A stretch of 9,993 nucleotides of DNA from an uncultured Roseiflexaceae bacterium (GTDB lineage Bacteria; Chloroflexota; Chloroflexia; Chloroflexales; Roseiflexaceae). A program made the translations under genes and the position numbers. The notes below the pieces were generated by a model. The model was not told the DNA's origin and made no database searches. It worked only from the letters and a program-made list of their open reading frames with translations. Position 1 is the stretch's first letter. Each line of letters starts with the position of its first letter. Where the stretch lies: contig CALKHR010000169.1 in the NCBI GenBank assembly GCA_937988885.1, forward strand, positions 1-9,993. Reading direction: 5' to 3'. Below are positions 6,385 to 9,993 of this stretch, piece after piece.

Positions 6385-6879
6385 ATGGCTGAGCCATTTC
6401 TGTCGGAAATTCGGATCATGAGTTTTGTCTTCGCCCCGAAGGGGTGGGCGTTGTGCAACGGCCAACTCTTGCCTATCAACCAGAATCAGGCGCTATTTTC
6501 GCTGCTTGGCACCACCTTTGGCGGTGATGGTCGGGTGAACTTTGCTCTTCCCGATCTGCGAGGGCGCACCCCCATTCATGTTGGTGAAGGACATACGCTC
6601 GGTGAACGCGGTGGCGAGCAGGCGCATACGTTGAGCATCGCCGAGCTGCCTGCTCATACCCATGTACTTCAAGCGAGTAGTGCTCTTGGCAATGCACCCG
6701 TACCAGAGGGGAACATGTTGGCAGCCGCTGATACGTATGCACCTCCATCCAATCTCGTTGCGCTTGCTTCGAGTTCAGTCTCACCGATCGGTGGCACGCA
6801 GGCACATTTGAATATGCAGCCATTCCTGACATTGTCGTTCTGTATCGCCTTGCAAGGTATTTTCCCGTCGCCGACTTAA
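6385..6879 (+). CDS. Tail-collar domain protein, paralogue 1 (MdpB-like)
   Basis: The product has 164 residues and belongs to the phage Tail Collar / microcystin-dependent protein (MdpB, COG4675) family. The collar domain covers about residues 5-62 with the hallmarks FAPKGWALCNGQLLP (16-30), LFSLLGTTFGGDG (37-49) and FALPDLRGR (53-61), then ELPAHTH (87-93). Residues 96-135 are variable and low in order-forming motifs, and the C-terminus GGTQAHLNMQPFLTL...ALQGIFP is conserved in all three paralogues. There is no signal peptide or membrane segment. ATG 6385 follows GAGGAG by 7 nt. It is the first gene of the operon. In phages this domain sits in short tail or fibre proteins. Here, with no phage genes around, a role in a surface or secreted trimeric fibre is only an inference. 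Confidence 0.9.
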   Translation: MAEPFLSEIRIMSFVFAPKGWALCNGQLLPINQNQALFSLLGTTFGGDGRVNFALPDLRGRTPIHVGEGHTLGERGGEQAHTLSIAELPAHTHVLQASSALGNAPVPEGNMLAAADTYAPPSNLVALASSSVSPIGGTQAHLNMQPFLTLSFCIALQGIFPSPT

Positions 6880-6894
6880 TGTGGAGGAACTCAT

Positions 6895-7401
6895 ATGGCA
6901 CAACCATATGTTGGTGAAATTCGTATGTTCGCTGGGAATTTTTCGCCGGCTGGGTGGATGTTCTGTGAAGGGCAACTCTTGCCGATTTCAGAGAATGAAA
7001 CGCTCTTCCAGTTAATTGGTACGACGTACGGTGGCGATGGCCAATCAACGTTTGCCTTGCCCGATCTGCGAGGACGCATCCCTATCCATCAGGGCAATTC
7101 GTTTATTCTGGCCGAGACAGGTGGTGTTGAGGAGGTCACACTGACTATCAACCAGATCCCTTCGCATACGCATGGATTGATCGGTTCAACGAGTAATGCT
7201 AACGGTGCCCCGACAGGCCAAGTTCTAGCGCAACCGACAACACTCGACCTGTATCTACCCGGTGACACATCTGTCAGCGGCAAGCTTAATTCAGCAAGCA
7301 TTGCCTCGGCTGGAGGCAGTCAACCGCATACGAATTTCCAGCCGTATTTGTGCGTGAATTTTATCATTTCGTTGTTTGGTCTTTTTCCTTCGCCGACATA
7401 A
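6895..7401 (+). CDS. Tail-collar domain protein, paralogue 2 (MdpB-like)
   Basis: This is the second collar protein, 168 residues, starting 15 nt after paralogue 1 with GGAGGA 6 nt before ATG 6895. Over the first 60 residues about 36 are identical to paralogue 1 (my count by eye): FSPAGWMFCEGQLLP, LFQLIGTTYGGDG and TFALPDLRGR. Cys24 is shared by all three copies. The middle (about 95-138) is unlike the other copies, with NANGAPTGQVLA and a stretch rich in Ser, Thr and Gly. The end GGSQPHTNFQPYL is recognisable, but the last part reads NFIISLFGLFP where the others have FCIALQGxFP, so the conserved C-terminal Cys is missing. It is the most diverged of the three. No export signal is seen. Separate copies could form a hetero-oligomer or offer different binding tips; this is inferred. 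Confidence 0.9.
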   Translation: MAQPYVGEIRMFAGNFSPAGWMFCEGQLLPISENETLFQLIGTTYGGDGQSTFALPDLRGRIPIHQGNSFILAETGGVEEVTLTINQIPSHTHGLIGSTSNANGAPTGQVLAQPTTLDLYLPGDTSVSGKLNSASIASAGGSQPHTNFQPYLCVNFIISLFGLFPSPT

Positions 7402-7410
7402 GGAGGCTGT

Positions 7411-7932
7411 ATGGCTGATCCATTTGTTGCTGAGATTCGTATATTTCCGTTCAATTTCGCTCCCAGAGGGTGGGCTTGGTGCGATGGGCAATTGTTGCCG
7501 CTTTCGCAAAATACTGCGCTCTTTTCACTCTTAGGTACGACATACGGCGGTAATGGGAAAAGTAATTTTGCGCTGCCCGATCTGCAAGGCCGCGTGCCAA
7601 TGCACCCTGGCCAAGGGCCGGGCCTCTCGCTCCACGATTTGGGCGAAACAGGCGGTTCCGATACAGTGACATTGATTGAATCTGAGATACCCGCACATAG
7701 TCATGTCGTGAATGCTGCTATAACTCCTGCCTCACAGCGCAACCCTTCTGATGCTGTACTCGCTCGTTCACGCAACGCAACTGTGTATCAAAATACTGTT
7801 ACACAGTTGACATCTATGGCTCCACAGGCAATAGCTCCTGCTGGAGGGGATCAACCGCATAACAATATGCAGCCGTACTTGACGTTCTATTTCTGTATTG
7901 CGTTGCAGGGTGTGTTTCCTCCACGTGGATGA
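7411..7932 (+). CDS. Tail-collar domain protein, paralogue 3 (MdpB-like)
   Basis: This third collar protein has 173 residues. It starts 9 nt after paralogue 2; AGGAGG (7401-7406) overlaps the previous stop codon, which suggests coupled translation. About 43 of its first 60 residues are identical to paralogue 1 (counted by eye): FAPRGWAWCDGQLLP, LFSLLGTTYGGNG and FALPDLQGR. It carries a short insertion around residues 66-78 (GQGPGLSLHDLGE) and its own variable centre (about 102-142). It closes with GGDQPHNNMQPYLT and FCIALQGVFP, as in paralogue 1. Copies 1 and 3 are thus closer to each other than to copy 2. There is no signal peptide. A 36-nt gap leads to the acetyltransferase gene, so it lies in the same operon. 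Confidence 0.9.
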   Translation: MADPFVAEIRIFPFNFAPRGWAWCDGQLLPLSQNTALFSLLGTTYGGNGKSNFALPDLQGRVPMHPGQGPGLSLHDLGETGGSDTVTLIESEIPAHSHVVNAAITPASQRNPSDAVLARSRNATVYQNTVTQLTSMAPQAIAPAGGDQPHNNMQPYLTFYFCIALQGVFPPRG

Positions 7933-7971
7933 GACACAACTGCTCGTAGCCGTCTAGGTATAGGTTCTGTG

Positions 7972-8499
7972 ATGGCCGAAATACAAACAATGACCGAAGC
8001 CCTTGCGTCGCAGGATATCCGCTTGCGCCCTATCACACCAAGCGATTTACCGTTTCTGTGTCGTGTCTATATCAGCACGCGGATGGAGGAACTCTCTGTC
8101 ACTGACTGGTCCACGGCCCAGAAAGAGGCGTTTCTCACTTCCCAGTTTGAGGCGCAACACGCTTATTATCAGCAACACTACACCAAAACGGCGTTTTGGG
8201 TGATTTTGCATCACGACCAGCCGATTGGGCGGTTGTATCTCGCGCATTGGGCCTCGGAACTACGGATTGTGGATGTGGCATTGCTCCCCGAATTCCGTAA
8301 TCGCGGTATTGGAACATTCATTTTGGAGGCGATCCTTCAAGAGGGTGAGCGGCTCGGTTTGCCAGTGCGCATCCATATTGAGATGTTTAACCCTGCCTTG
8401 CGTTTGTACAAGCGCCTAGGGTTCCAGCAGATCGAGGATAAGGGCGTCTATTACTTTTTGGAGAAACAACCTTATGTTGGACATGCTGCGGAGCGATAA
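7972..8499 (+). CDS. GNAT-family N-acetyltransferase
   Basis: This is a cytoplasmic acetyl-CoA-dependent N-acetyltransferase of the GNAT fold, 175 residues. Conserved parts run in order: IRLRPITPSDLPFL (beta1/alpha1), VILHHDQPIGRLYL (beta2-beta3), motif A IVDVALLPEFRNRGIGT with the CoA pyrophosphate loop R-N-R-G-I-G at 109-114, and motif B MFNPALRLYKRLGFQQIED, typical of RimI/RimJ-like enzymes. ATG 7972 is taken as the start; GTG 7969 directly before it is equally possible, and both have only a weak Shine-Dalgarno (AGG 7962-7964). The gene lies 39 nt behind the third collar gene and overlaps the next gene, so it is part of the cassette. Modification of a collar protein or a partner is a reasonable guess, but the substrate is unknown. 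Confidence 0.9.
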   Translation: MAEIQTMTEALASQDIRLRPITPSDLPFLCRVYISTRMEELSVTDWSTAQKEAFLTSQFEAQHAYYQQHYTKTAFWVILHHDQPIGRLYLAHWASELRIVDVALLPEFRNRGIGTFILEAILQEGERLGLPVRIHIEMFNPALRLYKRLGFQQIEDKGVYYFLEKQPYVGHAAER

Positions 8500-8803
8500 C
8501 TTTTCTGCCCATATCAACGAGCCGTTTTTGCTCACACCAGTTGTTTGGGGGCAAAGTTATGATCCTGCACTCCATGGTCCGCTACGAACGTTGGTGTTGA
8601 TTGAGGTTGAGGATCTCGCTCAAGTAGAGCCATCGGCGCCGAGAGCCGCACCGTTCTCCCTCATCTTTCGAGAGGCAAGCCGCACCGTGCTTCCACAACA
8701 GATTTATAGCCTGCACCATGAAACGATGGGTCAACTCGACCTTTTCCTTGTGCCAGTTGGCTATGATTCTGAGGGTGTGCTGTATCAGGCTATTTTTAAT
8801 TAA
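8474..8803 (+). CDS. Small DUF6916-like protein
   Basis: The product has 109 residues and no signal peptide, membrane helix or cysteine. It overlaps the last 26 nt of the acetyltransferase gene, with GGAG (8460-8463) 10 nt before ATG 8474, which points to translational coupling; ATG 8483 is a possible later start. The pattern LRTLVLIEVEDLAQ, then PFSLIFREASRTVLPQQIYSLHH, then GQLDLFLVPVGYDSEGVLYQAIFN, fits from memory the family Pfam calls DUF6916, short proteins presumably of beta-rich fold that I recall near tail-collar genes. The family name is therefore tentative; a profile search would settle it. Its place at the end of the operon suggests it works with the collar proteins, perhaps as an assembly or adaptor subunit (inference only). 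Confidence 0.8.
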   Translation: MLDMLRSDNFSAHINEPFLLTPVVWGQSYDPALHGPLRTLVLIEVEDLAQVEPSAPRAAPFSLIFREASRTVLPQQIYSLHHETMGQLDLFLVPVGYDSEGVLYQAIFN

Positions 8804-8813
8804 GTGACGAGTA

Positions 8814-8840
8814 AAAGAGGTTCGCTACCTTTATTTTATA
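8814..8840 (+). terminator. Weak hairpin with T-rich tail after the collar operon
   Basis: AGGT (8818-8821) pairs with ACCT (8827-8830), extended by a G-T and an A-T pair, and is followed by TTATTTTATA. The stem is short, so termination is likely partial at best. Read-through to the gene at 8898 is possible. Confidence 0.3.
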
Positions 8841-8897
8841 AACGACAAGGGCTGTTCCGCCTTCATTGAACTTTTGCCATATTAAGGAGCGCTCGCC

Positions 8898-9993
8898 ATG
8901 CTATCTCCGCACCCATCTTCAATGTTGCATTGGCAGCATCGGCTCGTACGATGCCTTCTTCTCGTGATACTCGTTTGGGTGCAGGCTGTTCCTTCTGTGC
9001 CACCTGCTACTGCTTGGAGTGAGCCAACCATAAACCTTGATGTTCCTGCGACAGATCCCTCACCAGCGGCTGCAGAGATAGCAGCAACAAAAACAGATCA
9101 GTTATTGGTTGATAAGGATGGCGATGGTCGCGCGGACCCCGGCGATACAATCCGTTACACGGTGATTACTACCAATACCGGCACGACCGATGCTAGCAAC
9201 TTGCTGATCAGCGATACGCTTGATGTGAATACGCACCTGGTAACAGGCTCCGCACGGATAAGCCCAATCGCCTTACCCGATTTCTATGTAACACTGACAA
9301 ATTCACCCTTGGTGATTGCTGCCCCTGGCCTGCTGGTCAACGATACAGGCACACCTTCTCCCACTGTGACTCCGTTCTCGGGGGCGACGAGCGCTGGTGG
9401 CACCGTAACGGTGAACGCCAATGGCGGTTTCTCCTACACGCCGCCGAGCAACTACAGCGGCAGCGATAGCTTCACCTATAGCGCCACCAACAGCGTTGCC
9501 AGCGATAGCGCCACCGTCACGATTGTGGTGGAGAGCGCGCCAACCGTGGCGAGCACAACTCCCACCAATAACGCCACCCTGGTGCCCGCAAACTCCACGA
9601 TCACCATCACGTTCAGCGAGCCTGTGGTGGTGACGGCGAGCGCGTTCACGATCGAGTGCCCCAGCGGTACGCCGATCAGCTTCACCAATACCACGGGTAA
9701 TGGCCCTGCCACCACCTTCACCCTCACGCCCGATAGCAACTTGCCGGAGACGACGGTCTGTACTGTTGTTGTGAAGGCCGATCAGGTTACGGATGCGGAT
9801 ACGAACGACCCGCCCGATACGATGACCGCCGATTACAGCTTCAGCTTTACGACCACCGACGCTGCGCCTAAGGTAATGAGCACTGTGCCCGTGAGCGGCA
9901 CCAACCCCGTCGCAGCCTCCAGCACCATCGAGGTGACGTTCAACGAGAGTGTGCATGCGACGACCGACTCGTTCGTGCTGGAGTGTCCGGTTG
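8898..9993 (+). CDS. Large secreted multi-domain repeat protein (DUF11, cadherin-like, Big_5), partial at 3' end
   Basis: The frame is open from ATG 8898 for 365 codons and runs off the window, so the C-terminus is unknown. AAGGAG (8884-8889) lies 8 nt upstream. Residues 1-39 form a signal peptide: Arg15 and Arg18, core CLLLVILVWVQAV, and ATA as a likely cleavage site. Residues about 63-122 resemble a DUF11 conserved repeat, with the acidic DKDGDGRADPGD (72-83) that could bind calcium and IRYTVITTNTG. Residues about 125-213 resemble a cadherin-like bacterial Ig domain (IAAPGLLVNDTG, GGFSYTPPSNYSGSDSFTY). Residues about 214-320 are a Big_5-like domain (PTVASTTPTNNATLVPANST, ITFSEPVVV), and a second one starts at 322 (VTFNESV). 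Such proteins are usually surface-bound adhesins or matrix components. Lying 94 bp behind the collar operon on the same strand, it may be a partner; this is inferred. Confidence 0.85.
   Translation, partial: MLSPHPSSMLHWQHRLVRCLLLVILVWVQAVPSVPPATAWSEPTINLDVPATDPSPAAAEIAATKTDQLLVDKDGDGRADPGDTIRYTVITTNTGTTDASNLLISDTLDVNTHLVTGSARISPIALPDFYVTLTNSPLVIAAPGLLVNDTGTPSPTVTPFSGATSAGGTVTVNANGGFSYTPPSNYSGSDSFTYSATNSVASDSATVTIVVESAPTVASTTPTNNATLVPANSTITITFSEPVVVTASAFTIECPSGTPISFTNTTGNGPATTFTLTPDSNLPETTVCTVVVKADQVTDADTNDPPDTMTADYSFSFTTTDAAPKVMSTVPVSGTNPVAASSTIEVTFNESVHATTDSFVLECPV

Noticed and set aside
6385..7932. Prophage or phage remnant
   Set aside because: Only collar-domain genes are present; no other phage module, attachment site or integrase can be seen in the window.
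9303..9956. 217-codon minus-strand frame at the right end
   Set aside because: It is antisense to the secreted Ig-like protein, which has a signal peptide, Shine-Dalgarno and clear domains on the plus strand.

Overview
The window looks like a chromosomal segment of a free-living bacterium, most likely a member of the Chloroflexota (Chloroflexia; Herpetosiphon, Roseiflexus or Oscillochloris relatives come to mind). This placement rests on gene content and style: a Tat-exported substrate-binding lipoprotein, clustered tail-collar genes, a large secreted repeat protein, and short intergenic tandem and dispersed repeats. It is an inference from memory, not a search result. By eye, the left part (1 to about 4060) is GC-rich with strongly GC-biased third codon positions. 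The part from about 4400 to 9330 is visibly more AT-rich, so the window seems to join a housekeeping segment to an accessory one.

Left segment. A complete RecD2-type (RecD/TraA) DNA helicase gene runs on the minus strand at 59-2224, with its own extended -10 promoter just upstream. The 646-bp gap to the next gene holds an eight-unit 8-bp tandem repeat, a dispersed element with short terminal inverted repeats, three 9-bp tandem units, and then a very good extended -10 promoter. This promoter reads through a long hairpin plus T-tract, an apparent attenuator, into a complete acetyl-CoA acetyltransferase (thiolase) gene at 2871-4058. A terminator follows, and directly after it lies a second, oppositely oriented copy of the dispersed element.

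Middle. After an AT-rich spacer with a candidate promoter and inverted repeat, an isolated gene encodes a Tat-dependent lipoprotein of the branched-chain amino-acid/amide substrate-binding family. It probably starts at TTG 4794. No transporter permease or ATPase lies beside it.

Right segment. From a promoter at about 6216-6244 a tight plus-strand operon carries three tandem paralogous tail-collar (MdpB-like) proteins of 164, 168 and 173 residues, a GNAT acetyltransferase, and a 109-residue protein resembling DUF6916, which overlaps the acetyltransferase gene. The paralogues share conserved ends and differ in the middle. Only 94 bp later begins a large secreted protein with a signal peptide, a DUF11-like domain, a cadherin-like domain and Big_5-like repeats, still open at the window edge. 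No phage structural, lysis, integrase or packaging gene is visible. I therefore read the collar cassette as a chromosomal, possibly cell-surface or secreted-fibre system rather than a prophage, and it is the best candidate for a poorly described system here. Its function cannot be settled from sequence alone.
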